From Lysinibacillus piscis (GTDB lineage: Bacteria > Bacillota > Bacilli > Bacillales_A > Planococcaceae), in assembly GCF_026012395.1 (NCBI RefSeq), contig NZ_BRZA01000007.1, positions 19,606 through 83,605 of the forward strand: a DNA stretch of 64,000 nucleotides, written 5' to 3'. The translations under genes were made by a program, and so were the position numbers. Below the pieces are notes generated by a model that had not been told where the DNA came from, ran no database searches, and saw only the letters and a list, made by a program, of their open reading frames with translations. Below, piece by piece: positions 8,125-17,368 of this stretch. Position 1 is the stretch's first letter. Each line of letters starts with the position of its first letter.

Positions 8125-11100
8125 AGTATTTCAATAGGCATTGGTTTAGGGAAATATCCAATGTCTATGCCGTATTGAAGCATGCGATGAATATAGGACA
8201 CGTTTGGAGCAACACAACGAACATCAGTAGATGCCAAAAAGGCTTGTGTTGTACGGCAGTTAAAGACAAAAGGTGAATCACTAGCACCATCACCTTCTAA
8301 TTGTGCGATAGCCAAAGGTAAATATTGCTGGACTTCTCTAGAAAGCTGTCCATGTAGTAGCCATTCTGTATAGTCAGTGGCAGTCATAATATCTAAGTTG
8401 TAGCCTAATTCCTCTATTATTTCTAATAATTCACTATATGGTAGTTGAATAGGGTTGCACAAATGGAATATTTGCCCGGGTGATGGTAGTTGATTAGCCA
8501 ATGTGACAAGTGCCTTACTAGCATAATCAATTGGTGTAAAATCAACATGCCAATTAGCACTTGGTGTTTTACCTAAAGCTAACATGGATTTCATCATACG
8601 ATAAAAGGCATTATCGTCAATATTACGTTGGAATTTTCCTGTTTCCGAATGACACGATAAGTTACCTACACGATAAATCGTGGCAGGAATTTGTTCATTC
8701 ATTGCATGGCGAACAAGATTTTCAGCTGTTAGTTTACTTTGCGTATACACATTATCAAGCTGTATATCATAGTTAAAGTCCTCATCTTCCTCATGATGTG
8801 CTGCAAGCTCCTCAGGGATACCCATCGTTGATACGTAATGAAAATGAATTCCTTGTCTGCATTTGGCAAGCTCTAGTAAATAGCGAGTGCCTTCTACATT
8901 AACATCTGTAAAATGCTGAGCAGCACCGAAATGTCGTACATCAGCTCCGCAATGGATAATCGTGTCAATGGCTGTTGCCAACAGTTGCTCATCTGCTAAT
9001 GATAAACCAAGTTTCTCCTGCCCTAAATCTCCTTCTACGATGGTTAGACGATTTGAGAATAACGATTTCATATCATCATCGAAGTAAAATTGCATGCTAG
9101 TTCTTAATTTTTCATCTATTGATACAGAACTATTAGAACGGACAAGACAATAAATATGTGCATCTGTAGATAGTAAAAGTTCATATAGTATATGACTACC
9201 TAAATAGCCTGTTGCACCAGTCAGAAGAACATTCCTCATAGGTAAGGATTTTACAGTAAGAGGCGTACCAAAGGCTTCTGGCTCCATTAATTCCTTCAAT
9301 ATCATATGTTTTGGTGATGCTGCTACTGCTTCTGATTTATGCTGTTGCAAATATTTATCCAATCCCGAAATCGTAGGATATTGGAAGAAATCCTGTATTT
9401 TTAAAGTGGGTATATGTTTTTTGACGAGTGCTAAAATTTCTAACACTTTCAGTGAGTGTCCACCAATATGGAAGAAATTATCGTGAATACCGACACGTTC
9501 AATGCCTAATACAGATGACCAAGCATTTGCTAATAATTGCTGCTGTTCATTTTCAGGTGCATCGTATGTTCGATCAGATGATACATCTATAGGAAGAGTT
9601 GCTAGGTATTTACGGTCTATTTTACCAGTAGGTGCTAAAGGCATCTCCTGTAATGTCAAAAAATGATCAGGCACCATATAGTCAGGTAAACGCTGCCCAA
9701 GATACGTACGAATAATATCGTGTTCCACTGTACCAGTATAATAAGCATATAAACGATTAATGCCATCCGCCATTTTTTTAGCGAGTACAACGACTTCTTC
9801 AATGTGAGGATGGCTACTAAGTACCGCTTCAATTTCACCTAGCTCAATACGGAAACCTCGTACTTTAATTTGTGAATCTTTGCGTCCGACAAATTCAATC
9901 ATGCCATCTGGCAATAAACGTACAATATCACCAGTTCGATACATCAGTTGATTGTCCTTTAACAGATGTGGAACAAAGGCTTCACTTGTTTTTTCGGGTT
10001 GATGTAAATAACCTGCTGCTAAACCAATCCCCGCAATATAGAGTTCTCCCGCTGTATTGACGGGGCATAGTTGCTGATTGTCATTGATAACATACATCTC
10101 ATAATTGGCAATAGGTTTACCAATAGGGATGCTCTTTTGAGGATAGGTGATGGACCAGTCGACTTTATAGTAGGAGGACAGCACTGTACATTCAGTAGGT
10201 CCATAAACATTGACAATCTCTGTTGTTGTGCCGAATTTTTCGTGCCATTTTTGAACAACAGCAGGTAATAAGGCTTCACCACCTACAGCTATATAGCGCA
10301 GAGATGCTAGCTTGTCCTTATATTCTTCAGGCAAATATGTAGCAAGCTGTGTGAAAAAAGCGTTTGGTACAGTAGCTGTTGTAATATGCTCTAGTGATAT
10401 TCTATCTGCAAATGCTTCTACAGAGATACGCTCAATACTTGTTAGTAGGTGTAGACGTGCACCTGAAAAAAGAGCAGTAAACGTTTCTGTAACAGATGGA
10501 TCAAAGCTATACGAAATGAATTGCGAAAACACATCTTGTTCAGTCGTTTGATAAATTCGTTGATTATCAGTAATTAAATTAATGACTGCCTCATGTTTGA
10601 GCATGACACCTTTTGGCTTACCTGTAGAGCCAGAGGTATAAATAATATAAGCTAAATCAGTTGGTTGCACGGTACTTGAAAAATCAGCCGTTGAAAGAGA
10701 CAGTTCTACTTGATTGAATGACAATGTCGTACAAGGCTGTGCGTAGTCAGCTAATAAAGGCAAATGCTCCTCCTTTGTCAAAATAAATGGCGCACAGGTG
10801 TCGTTCAATAAATAATGGCAACGTTCTTTTGGATAGGTTGGATCGATAGGAATATAAACACCACCCGCTTTTAAAATGCCAAGTAAACTAATAACGGTTT
10901 CTATGCTACGCTCCATGATAAGTGCTACATAATCGCCCTTTTTTAAGCCATGTTTCACTAACATATGAGCAATTTGGTTAGACTGCTCATTCAATTGACG
11001 ATAGGTTAATGTACGGTCTTCAAAGGATAATGCAATGCGATCTGCATATTGGTGGGCTGCATGATAAAAGGCATCGGGAATTGTTTGCTCTTTATGATAA

Positions 11101-11192
11101 AAAGCAGTTGTTTGATTTAATCGTTGGTAGATTACTTGATCTTCTTCATTTAATAATTGTGTAATAAATGCTAATTTTTGTTTCGTCGTCAC
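8121..11192 (-). CDS. Single-module NRPS: adenylation - PCP - thioester reductase
   Basis: A 1023-residue protein with no condensation domain. The A domain (about residues 30-535) shows YTSGSTGKPKG, NVYGPTE, YRTGD and the invariant Lys in APTGKIDRK. The PCP (about 545-615) carries GGHSLK with the phosphopantetheine Ser. A C-terminal Lys2/male-sterility-type reductase (about 650-1015) has GATGYLGS for NAD(P)H binding and the YxxxK pair in YTQSK. Such enzymes activate an amino acid, tether it, and release it as an aldehyde or alcohol. An eye alignment with GrsA keeps the Asp that binds the alpha-amino group. Start GTG at 11192 with AGGAG nine bases before. Product unknown. Confidence 0.93.
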   Translation of the reverse strand: MTTKQKLAFITQLLNEEDQVIYQRLNQTTAFYHKEQTIPDAFYHAAHQYADRIALSFEDRTLTYRQLNEQSNQIAHMLVKHGLKKGDYVALIMERSIETVISLLGILKAGGVYIPIDPTYPKERCHYLLNDTCAPFILTKEEHLPLLADYAQPCTTLSFNQVELSLSTADFSSTVQPTDLAYIIYTSGSTGKPKGVMLKHEAVINLITDNQRIYQTTEQDVFSQFISYSFDPSVTETFTALFSGARLHLLTSIERISVEAFADRISLEHITTATVPNAFFTQLATYLPEEYKDKLASLRYIAVGGEALLPAVVQKWHEKFGTTTEIVNVYGPTECTVLSSYYKVDWSITYPQKSIPIGKPIANYEMYVINDNQQLCPVNTAGELYIAGIGLAAGYLHQPEKTSEAFVPHLLKDNQLMYRTGDIVRLLPDGMIEFVGRKDSQIKVRGFRIELGEIEAVLSSHPHIEEVVVLAKKMADGINRLYAYYTGTVEHDIIRTYLGQRLPDYMVPDHFLTLQEMPLAPTGKIDRKYLATLPIDVSSDRTYDAPENEQQQLLANAWSSVLGIERVGIHDNFFHIGGHSLKVLEILALVKKHIPTLKIQDFFQYPTISGLDKYLQQHKSEAVAASPKHMILKELMEPEAFGTPLTVKSLPMRNVLLTGATGYLGSHILYELLLSTDAHIYCLVRSNSSVSIDEKLRTSMQFYFDDDMKSLFSNRLTIVEGDLGQEKLGLSLADEQLLATAIDTIIHCGADVRHFGAAQHFTDVNVEGTRYLLELAKCRQGIHFHYVSTMGIPEELAAHHEEDEDFNYDIQLDNVYTQSKLTAENLVRHAMNEQIPATIYRVGNLSCHSETGKFQRNIDDNAFYRMMKSMLALGKTPSANWHVDFTPIDYASKALVTLANQLPSPGQIFHLCNPIQLPYSELLEIIEELGYNLDIMTATDYTEWLLHGQLSREVQQYLPLAIAQLEGDGASDSPFVFNCRTTQAFLASTDVRCVAPNVSYIHRMLQYGIDIGYFPKPMPIEIL

Positions 11193-11213
11193 ACGTAACA
11201 GCTCCTATTTTAT

Positions 11214-11251
11214 AAAGAGCCATATCTTGCAACTTCAAGATATGGCTCTTT
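11214..11251. terminator. Perfect 16-bp hairpin between chemoreceptor and NRPS genes
   Basis: A 16-bp perfect stem (11214-11229 with 11236-11251) with a six-base loop. Read on the minus strand it ends in TTTATAAAATA, a weak T tract, and stops only 8 bases before the NRPS ribosome binding site. It may end chemoreceptor transcripts, act as an attenuator for the NRPS, or stabilise an mRNA end. Confidence 0.6.
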
Positions 11252-11295
11252 TAAATGATTAGTAAAAGGACATGCCTTTTTCATAAAAATGAATG

Positions 11296-13035
11296 TTACT
11301 TCACGATAAATGTGTTAACAACATTTAACAGTTCATCAGAGAGATCTGACAATGCCTGTGCTTCTTCAGAAACTTTGGACATCATATCATGCTGTGATGC
11401 TGTGGCTTCTGCAACTGTATTTGTCATGTTTCGTGATTGGATAGAAAAGGCTTCTGTTTCTTTTACTGTAGATGTAACTTCTTCCATACCTGCTGCCATT
11501 TCTTCGATAGTGGCTGATAGCTCCTGCATTTGTCCTGTCACATGATGAATGGAACTTAGGATTTGGCTAAATGATTGTTCAGAGTCATTAATCATGATAA
11601 TACCACTATCTACTTCTTCAACAGCACGCGTCATTACAGTAACAGATTCATTTGTATCATGCTGGATACGTGAGATCAATGTTGAAATTTCTCGAGCAGA
11701 TGTTTCAGATTGCTCCGCTAGTTTGCGCACTTCGTCTGCTACGACAGCAAAGCCACTACCCGCTTCGCCAGCACGGGCTGCTTCTATAGCTGCATTCAAT
11801 GCTAGTAGGTTCGTTTGAGAAGCAATACCTGTAATAATCCCAACAATTTCTTCAATTTTTTCAGAATGCTCCCCTAGCATTTTCACAAAGGTAGAGGATT
11901 GATTAACGGCTTGGCTAATCGCATTCATTTGTGCTACCGATTTAGTAGTAGATAAATTTCCTTTTTCAGCTTCCTCTGAAGCAATGATGGAAGCTTCTGA
12001 AATTTGGTTTGATGTAAGGGCTAAACGTTGAATACCAATACTCATTTCTTCAATTGTTTGAGCGCTGTCCTGTGCTTTTTGTGCCTGTAAGTCAGCACCA
12101 CTAGCAATTTCTTGCATCGATGAAGTCACTCGATTATGAGAATCAGTAGCATCAAGCATATTCGTAGAGATAACGGTAGCTGTATCCGCTACACGAGCTG
12201 AAGCCGTTGACGCGCTTTTAATAACCGTTTTTAGACTGTCAATCATCGAATTAAAGTTGTGTGTCAGTATACCAAATTCATCTTTTGATGTTACAGGCAA
12301 TGGTTCTAGCTCTAAATTTCCTTCAGCAACCTTTTTCGATTGTTGGGAGAGCTGTTGAATAGGTGCTAATTTTTTGCTCAATAGTGTATAGACAACTAGA
12401 GAGGAGATAATAAGAAAAATAGCTGTGACTAATAGCATCCACAATGCTTCAAACATCGCTTTCGTCGTAACGATGGAAACATTATAGTCAATCGCATAAG
12501 CTGCTACAATATTCCCATTCTCATCTAAAATTGGGGCTAAGCCTGTTTTAAAGCTACCAAATGAGTCAGTATATGTAGCAGTGGCTGTATTTTTCTTTGT
12601 TTCAAAAACTTCTGTAATTCGTGCAAGAAAGTCTTCAGAAATACCCATTTGACGCATATCTTGATTGTACTCAGCGCCAAGGTCAAGGATGGTAGATGAC
12701 ATAACAGGAGCGTGAATGTTATCGCCATCCACGGTTATAATGTATAGATTCGTAATGATTTCAGAATGCTCATTAATAGAATCCATCTCTTTTGTTAGCT
12801 GGAGAACATCTGGATTGCTTGCATTTGGATCTTTGAGAGCAGATTGCAGTGTTTTTTGATTAATAGTTTTAGCTAAAATCATCCCTTTGTCTGCTAAAGA
12901 ACTGTCCATATCTTTTAAATTACTGTTTCTTACTGTGAAATAAGATATAGCAGAAGAAACGATTCCGAATAATAATAAGACACTAACAGTTATAATGGTT
13001 AATTTCTTGCTGATAGATAGTTGTCTTTTGGCCAT
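11296..13035 (-). CDS. Methyl-accepting chemotaxis protein
   Basis: A 579-residue transmembrane chemoreceptor. TM1 is at about residues 13-33 and TM2 at 197-219, enclosing a roughly 160-residue extracellular single-Cache-like sensor. A HAMP linker follows (about 215-270), then the MA signalling domain. The conserved hairpin tip contains [28 protein letters not shown] and [15 protein letters not shown], where CheA and CheW dock. Its ligand cannot be read from the sequence. Start ATG 13035 has AGGAGG 7 bases upstream. It lies upstream of the NRPS on the same strand but is separated by a strong hairpin, so a functional link is not implied. Confidence 0.95.
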   Translation of the reverse strand: MAKRQLSISKKLTIITVSVLLLFGIVSSAISYFTVRNSNLKDMDSSLADKGMILAKTINQKTLQSALKDPNASNPDVLQLTKEMDSINEHSEIITNLYIITVDGDNIHAPVMSSTILDLGAEYNQDMRQMGISEDFLARITEVFETKKNTATATYTDSFGSFKTGLAPILDENGNIVAAYAIDYNVSIVTTKAMFEALWMLLVTAIFLIISSLVVYTLLSKKLAPIQQLSQQSKKVAEGNLELEPLPVTSKDEFGILTHNFNSMIDSLKTVIKSASTASARVADTATVISTNMLDATDSHNRVTSSMQEIASGADLQAQKAQDSAQTIEEMSIGIQRLALTSNQISEASIIASEEAEKGNLSTTKSVAQMNAISQAVNQSSTFVKMLGEHSEKIEEIVGIITGIASQTNLLALNAAIEAARAGEAGSGFAVVADEVRKLAEQSETSAREISTLISRIQHDTNESVTVMTRAVEEVDSGIIMINDSEQSFSQILSSIHHVTGQMQELSATIEEMAAGMEEVTSTVKETEAFSIQSRNMTNTVAEATASQHDMMSKVSEEAQALSDLSDELLNVVNTFIVK

Positions 13036-13463
13036 GTAGCATCCTCCTAATAGTATTAAGCTTACAAGTATAACAAAAAGAACATAATAAATGATAAAGT
13101 ATATTTGTTAATAACTGGTTAATTCAGGGGAGATTCATAGATTTTAAAAATATATACTTTACCACTTTATAACTATAACACCTAGTAACGCGATTCGTAA
13201 TGTTGAAAAAATACTGTTTTTACTACTTCAGTATTTAAAATTGCTATGATTTTTAGTCCTTAAGAACTGGGAAAAATATCTGAAAATACTAACTTTATTG
13301 AATAGTGCAAGTAACAAATGCCTATACTGAATCAATTACGCTAAGATATGCTGGCTTTGAAAAATAAAGGGAGCTTTCAATCTGGTTTTTACAGCCTTTT
13401 AATACAAGATAAATTTGCTCAGAGCTTTATTTGTGCTAATGATAAAATCTTATTTCCTACAAA
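13036..13463. other. Intergenic region without a visible gene
   Basis: A 428-base divergent spacer holding the promoters of the chemoreceptor (minus) and of the LysM/GH18 gene (plus). No open frame with a ribosome binding site is seen. A TATACT-like -10 on the minus strand near 13065 is a weak candidate for the chemoreceptor. Confidence 0.5.
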
Positions 13464-13573
13464 ATGTTTCACTTTAAACTATGTGAAAGGTTATACAGTA
13501 AGCTTGCCGTAATTTTGAAGAAGAGCATAAAAAAAATTGCCATTTCATACGATAAACGAGCGTATCAATTCAA

Positions 13574-13582
13574 AAAAGGAGG
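13574..13582 (+). promoter_or_regulatory. Shine-Dalgarno site that points to an ATT start
   Basis: A full AAAAGGAGG with a 7-base spacer leads to ATT at 13590 and to no ATG, GTG or TTG. The reading frame and protein length fit initiation here. Confidence 0.65.
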
Positions 13583-13589
13583 CACTGCT

Positions 13590-14879
13590 ATTCAAATACA
13601 TGTTGTGCGAGCAGGAGATTCACTATGGGGAATTGCACAAGCCTATGGGACAACAGTGCAAAGTATTGTGGACGCCAATCAAATTCCAGATCCGAATCAG
13701 CTTGTTGTTGGGCAAGCACTTGTTATACCGATTGTCGGGAGCTTTTACTATGTGCAACCTGGAGATAGTCTATGGTCAATTGGACAGCGTTTTGGCATTA
13801 ACTATATGACACTTGCACAAATAAATGGTATAAATCCGAATCAAATGTTAGTGGTAGGGATGCGTTTGTATATCCCACCATTACCAAAAACCCCTGCACA
13901 AACACTAGCTTATCTTGAACCGCGAGGAGAGAGGGTCAGCGAGGCACTGTTAAATCAAACGAGGGAAGCTGCTCCATATTTAACGTATTTAGCACTGTTT
14001 AGCTATGAAGCAAAAAGGGATGGTACATTAAAGGTTCCACCAAGTCAAGGTGTAGCAAAAATTATGAGTGATACAGGTGCTGTTATTGCTATGGTTGTGT
14101 CTAATTTAGAGAATTTCAGCTTTAGTGGAGAGCTAGCAAGAGATATCTTTCAAAGTAGAGCTGTACAGGATATTTTATTCGATAATATTGTGGAGGAAGC
14201 AAAACGCTTAGGTCATGTACGCGATATTCATTTTGACTTTGAAAGTTTACCGCCTGACCAGCGTCAAGCCTATAATCGCTTTTTAAAGAGAGCTGTCGAG
14301 CGATTCCATCCAGAAGGCTTTACTGTATCCACAGCATTAGCACCTAAAACAAAAGATGATACGACAGGTCAATGGACAGGGGCACATGATTATAAAGCAC
14401 ATGGAGAAATTGTAGACTTTGTTTTACTGATGACATATGAATGGGGATATTCAGCAGGGCCTCCTATGGCAGTATCTCCACTTCCAGAGGTCGAGGCAGT
14501 TGTTAAATATGCAGTGAGCGAAATTCCGCCACATAAAATATTGCTTGGTCAAAATTTATATGGCTATGATTGGACATTGCCCTTTGTACAAGGGGGACCA
14601 ATTGCTGAAGCAGTGAGTCCACAAAGAGCGATTGAGATAGCCAAAAAATATCATGCAGCAATTCAGTATGACGAGCGAGCACAAGCGCCTTTTTTTGAAT
14701 ACTATGATGAGCAAGGGAGAGCACATATTGTTTGGTTTGAAGATGCTCGTTCGATTCAGGCAAAATTCAATTTAATCAAGCGTTATCAGTTAAGAGGCAT
14801 TGGCTATTGGAAGCTAGGTTTACCATTTCCGCAAAATTGGCTATTGCTTGGTGCGAATTTTGATATAGCTAAAAAATAA
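13590..14879 (+). CDS. sleL: SleL/YaaH-like spore cortex-lytic glycosidase (2 LysM + GH18)
   Basis: The protein has two N-terminal LysM domains, each with VxxGDSLWxI and ending in VIP or YIP, followed by a GH18 domain. The catalytic DxxxDxE is present as DIHFDFE, with the acid Glu encoded at 14241. SleL/YaaH enzymes cut spore cortex peptidoglycan during germination. The frame is open from an ATG at 13464, but that ATG has no ribosome binding site and adds 42 residues not expected for the family. A full AAAAGGAGG at 13574-13582 lies 7 bases before ATT at 13590. Initiation there gives 429 residues beginning IQIHVVRAGD, very close to the usual length of about 430. An ATT start, as in infC, is therefore likely. 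Confidence 0.85.
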   Translation: MQIHVVRAGDSLWGIAQAYGTTVQSIVDANQIPDPNQLVVGQALVIPIVGSFYYVQPGDSLWSIGQRFGINYMTLAQINGINPNQMLVVGMRLYIPPLPKTPAQTLAYLEPRGERVSEALLNQTREAAPYLTYLALFSYEAKRDGTLKVPPSQGVAKIMSDTGAVIAMVVSNLENFSFSGELARDIFQSRAVQDILFDNIVEEAKRLGHVRDIHFDFESLPPDQRQAYNRFLKRAVERFHPEGFTVSTALAPKTKDDTTGQWTGAHDYKAHGEIVDFVLLMTYEWGYSAGPPMAVSPLPEVEAVVKYAVSEIPPHKILLGQNLYGYDWTLPFVQGGPIAEAVSPQRAIEIAKKYHAAIQYDERAQAPFFEYYDEQGRAHIVWFEDARSIQAKFNLIKRYQLRGIGYWKLGLPFPQNWLLLGANFDIAKK

Positions 14880-14989
14880 AATCTCCTAAATTTTTAGAAT
14901 ATAGAAAAATATTTGGGGATATTGTTTCCTATTTCATATTTTGTATATTATAATTGTTGGTAAAATAGTAGTTTTGGAGGGATATACTG

Positions 14990-17206
14990 GTGAAATTCAA
15001 AAATTTAGGAATCGTTCTAGCTTCAGCAGCATTAACAGTAGGAGCGTTTACACCAACATTACAGGCATCTGCAAATGGTAAAGATACTTCAGAGCGAATT
15101 GAGATTGCTTTAACAGATGAAAGTAAAGTCACAAAAAGCACATTGATTAAACAGTTACGTGCATTGTTCCCAGAGAAGTTTGATTTCTTAACAGATGATG
15201 ATTTTTATACAGGTCGTGGACATTATTATACAGATGACAAAACAATACGCTATGAATTAGGTTTTAATAAAAGTGTAGATGGTAAAGAGGCCCATGGTAA
15301 TTTCACATTTAAGGGGGATAAGTTGGAGCTAGAAAACTTCTATTATCGTCCACTAGCTGGAGAAGAAGCAATCTACCCATTAAAATATTCAGAGGAAGAT
15401 GCTAAAAAAGCAACACAAGACTTTTTGAAAAAGGTCTTGAAAATTGATAATTTCAAGTTAAGAGAGAATAAAGAATTTTGGGAGTATAATTATTATGGTG
15501 GGCGACTTCTTTCTGAGCCACAGACGTACTCATTTATTTATGATGTGACTCAAAATGGTGTGCCAATTGCTGATCAAATGATTGCGTTTTCTGTATTAGC
15601 AAATGGTGAAGTAGTATCTATGAATCGTAATATAGAGCCTATGCAAAAAGCGACATTCGATGATACGAGTAAGAAAAAAGAAGTAACGGAAATATTGCCA
15701 GCAGTACAAGATAATATGGCAGTAGAGTTACGTTATATGCTTGACTACGATTTTAAAACAGATGAGCGTATCGTAAGACTTGTATATGCACCAGCAATTG
15801 GCTTTAATGGTGTACAGGCACTCACAGGGCAATGGAAAACGCCAAATGGTTTTGTTTCACAAGTACCTAAAGCCAAAACAATTGAAAAGCTGTCTAAAGA
15901 ATCATTAGCACCAAGAAAAAGCAACATGACTTTGGCAGAGGTAGAAGCATTAGCGAAAGCCTTCTTAAAAGTTGGAGAAGAACATAAAGATGTTGAGTTC
16001 CAAATTGACATGATTGATGAACGAGAAAATGAAAACGGCAATACTATCTATTCTGTTAGTTATTCCTACACATATGGAAATGGTACAACAAGTACATCCT
16101 TCGAAATAGATAAAGCAACAGGAGAGATTGTGCATTTCTATGATTTACGTCGAGAATTTACGAAATCAGGTAATGTAGCATCACCGATTTCAAAGGAAGC
16201 TGCTTTAGCAAAAGCAATTGAGTATTTAAAGGAATGGTCGCCATCAAAATTGAGTAATTATGCAAAACCTATTAATGAAGTGACATATGATAAATACAGC
16301 CAACAATATCAGTTTGCATTCCCACGTGTCATGAATGGCATTATTGTTGAGGGAGATGATTTAATGGTATCTGTTGGTGCAGATGGTGCGATATACTCTA
16401 TGTATGGCAATACACAGAAAATTGATAGCTGGCCTGCTGTGAATAAAGTGATTGAAGCGGAGAAGGCCAAGGAACTATATCGTGAAACACTTAAATTACA
16501 GCTACAATATGAAAAACAAGACACAAAAGATAATCAGCATTATGACCTTGTTTATGTATCAACTTTTAATGGTAGCTTAGAAAATAGAATAGACGCGGTT
16601 ACTGGTGAATGGTTAGTGGATATGGACAAAGAAAAGCCAGTGATTTCACACCCAACTGCTGCAGACGAATTAAACTATTTATTGAACCGTAACATATTGG
16701 AAGTAAAAGATGTTAGTAAATTTAATGCAGATGCGAACGTGACAAAAGGAGAAGCATTAAAAATTCTTTTAAATGCTGTTGGATATGGCTATTATGGTGC
16801 AAATGATGAACAAAGCAAGCCGACATTTAGCAATGTTGATAAAAATCATCCATTGTATAAAGTTGTAGAGCAAGCAGTGAAAATGAAATTACTATCACCT
16901 GCTGAGCAATTTGCGGTGGATGCACCGTTAACTCGCCAAGAATTAGCTGTATGGTATATTCGTGTGTTAAATTTAGAAAATGCAGCAAAACATAGCGATA
17001 TTTATAAACTGAACTTTGCAGATGCAAGTACTGTTGACCCAGCATATACAGGCTATGTAGCGCTAGCAGGAGCACTGGGCTTAATGGATGCGCCACAAAA
17101 CAACTTTAATGCAACAGGTAGTATTACGTATGCAGATTTAGCTGTATCTATCTTACGTTTAGCAAATAGTAAATATTTAGAGAACAGTGACTATAGATAT
17201 TATTAA
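14990..17206 (+). CDS. YcdB/YcdC-type surface protein with C-terminal SLH domains
   Basis: A 738-residue secreted protein. The signal peptide ends near residue 27 (ASA followed by NGK). The large middle part has repeated PepSY/YcdB-like blocks: segments such as YSYTYGNGTTSTSFEIDKATGEIVHFYDL and a later GAIYSMYGNTQ. The last 180 residues carry about three S-layer homology repeats that should bind pyruvylated secondary cell-wall polymer. PepSY-type domains are often linked to inhibition of peptidases, but no catalytic motif is visible here. Start GTG 14990 has TTGGAGG nine bases upstream. Transcribed alone, with a long hairpin terminator behind it. Function beyond wall attachment is unknown. 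Confidence 0.82.
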   Translation: MKFKNLGIVLASAALTVGAFTPTLQASANGKDTSERIEIALTDESKVTKSTLIKQLRALFPEKFDFLTDDDFYTGRGHYYTDDKTIRYELGFNKSVDGKEAHGNFTFKGDKLELENFYYRPLAGEEAIYPLKYSEEDAKKATQDFLKKVLKIDNFKLRENKEFWEYNYYGGRLLSEPQTYSFIYDVTQNGVPIADQMIAFSVLANGEVVSMNRNIEPMQKATFDDTSKKKEVTEILPAVQDNMAVELRYMLDYDFKTDERIVRLVYAPAIGFNGVQALTGQWKTPNGFVSQVPKAKTIEKLSKESLAPRKSNMTLAEVEALAKAFLKVGEEHKDVEFQIDMIDERENENGNTIYSVSYSYTYGNGTTSTSFEIDKATGEIVHFYDLRREFTKSGNVASPISKEAALAKAIEYLKEWSPSKLSNYAKPINEVTYDKYSQQYQFAFPRVMNGIIVEGDDLMVSVGADGAIYSMYGNTQKIDSWPAVNKVIEAEKAKELYRETLKLQLQYEKQDTKDNQHYDLVYVSTFNGSLENRIDAVTGEWLVDMDKEKPVISHPTAADELNYLLNRNILEVKDVSKFNADANVTKGEALKILLNAVGYGYYGANDEQSKPTFSNVDKNHPLYKVVEQAVKMKLLSPAEQFAVDAPLTRQELAVWYIRVLNLENAAKHSDIYKLNFADASTVDPAYTGYVALAGALGLMDAPQNNFNATGSITYADLAVSILRLANSKYLENSDYRYY

Positions 17207-17214
17207 ATAGTATG

Positions 17215-17267
17215 AAAGGGGGCTGCGAACAAGCCAGATTTTGTCTGACTTGCTCGACAGCCCTTTT
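17215..17267 (+). terminator. Terminator after the YcdB-SLH gene
   Basis: A long hairpin: the outer stem AAAGGG..GGCTG (17215-17225) pairs with CAGCCCTTT (17258-17266), with an inner imperfect stem, then TTTT. Confidence 0.85.
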
Positions 17268-17288
17268 AAAATATATTGGTTAAATAAA

Positions 17289-17317
17289 TTGCAAAAGATA
17301 AATTTCTATGTTATTAT
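17289..17317 (+). promoter_or_regulatory. Predicted promoter of the mhq operon
   Basis: TTGCAA (17289-17294), 17 bases, TATTAT (17312-17317). The -10 overlaps the start of the palindromic operator at 17316. Confidence 0.65.
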
Positions 17318-17352
17318 TATCTCGAATTAGAGATAATTTAATTCGAGATAAT
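17316..17352 (+). promoter_or_regulatory. MhqR-type operator (inverted repeats of ATCTCGAATT)
   Basis: Two perfect inverted 14-bp arms (17316-17329 and 17339-17352), plus an internal GAGAT at 17330-17334 that makes the first arm a small palindrome by itself. The core matches the ATCTC-GAATT-CGAGAT motif known for MhqR in Bacillus. It overlaps the -10 and start point, as expected of a repressor site. Confidence 0.8.
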
Positions 17353-17368
17353 GAAACGAGTGATTGAA

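Noticed and set aside
4485..11192. Idea that the NRPS makes the siderophore for the iron transporter.
   Set aside because: The NRPS has no condensation domain and no catechol or hydroxamate genes nearby, is on the other strand, and lacks a Fur box.
11236..11292. A TTGAAG-18-TATAAA promoter for the NRPS on the minus strand, within the hairpin.
   Set aside because: Transcription would start at the ribosome binding site itself, leaving the NRPS mRNA without it.
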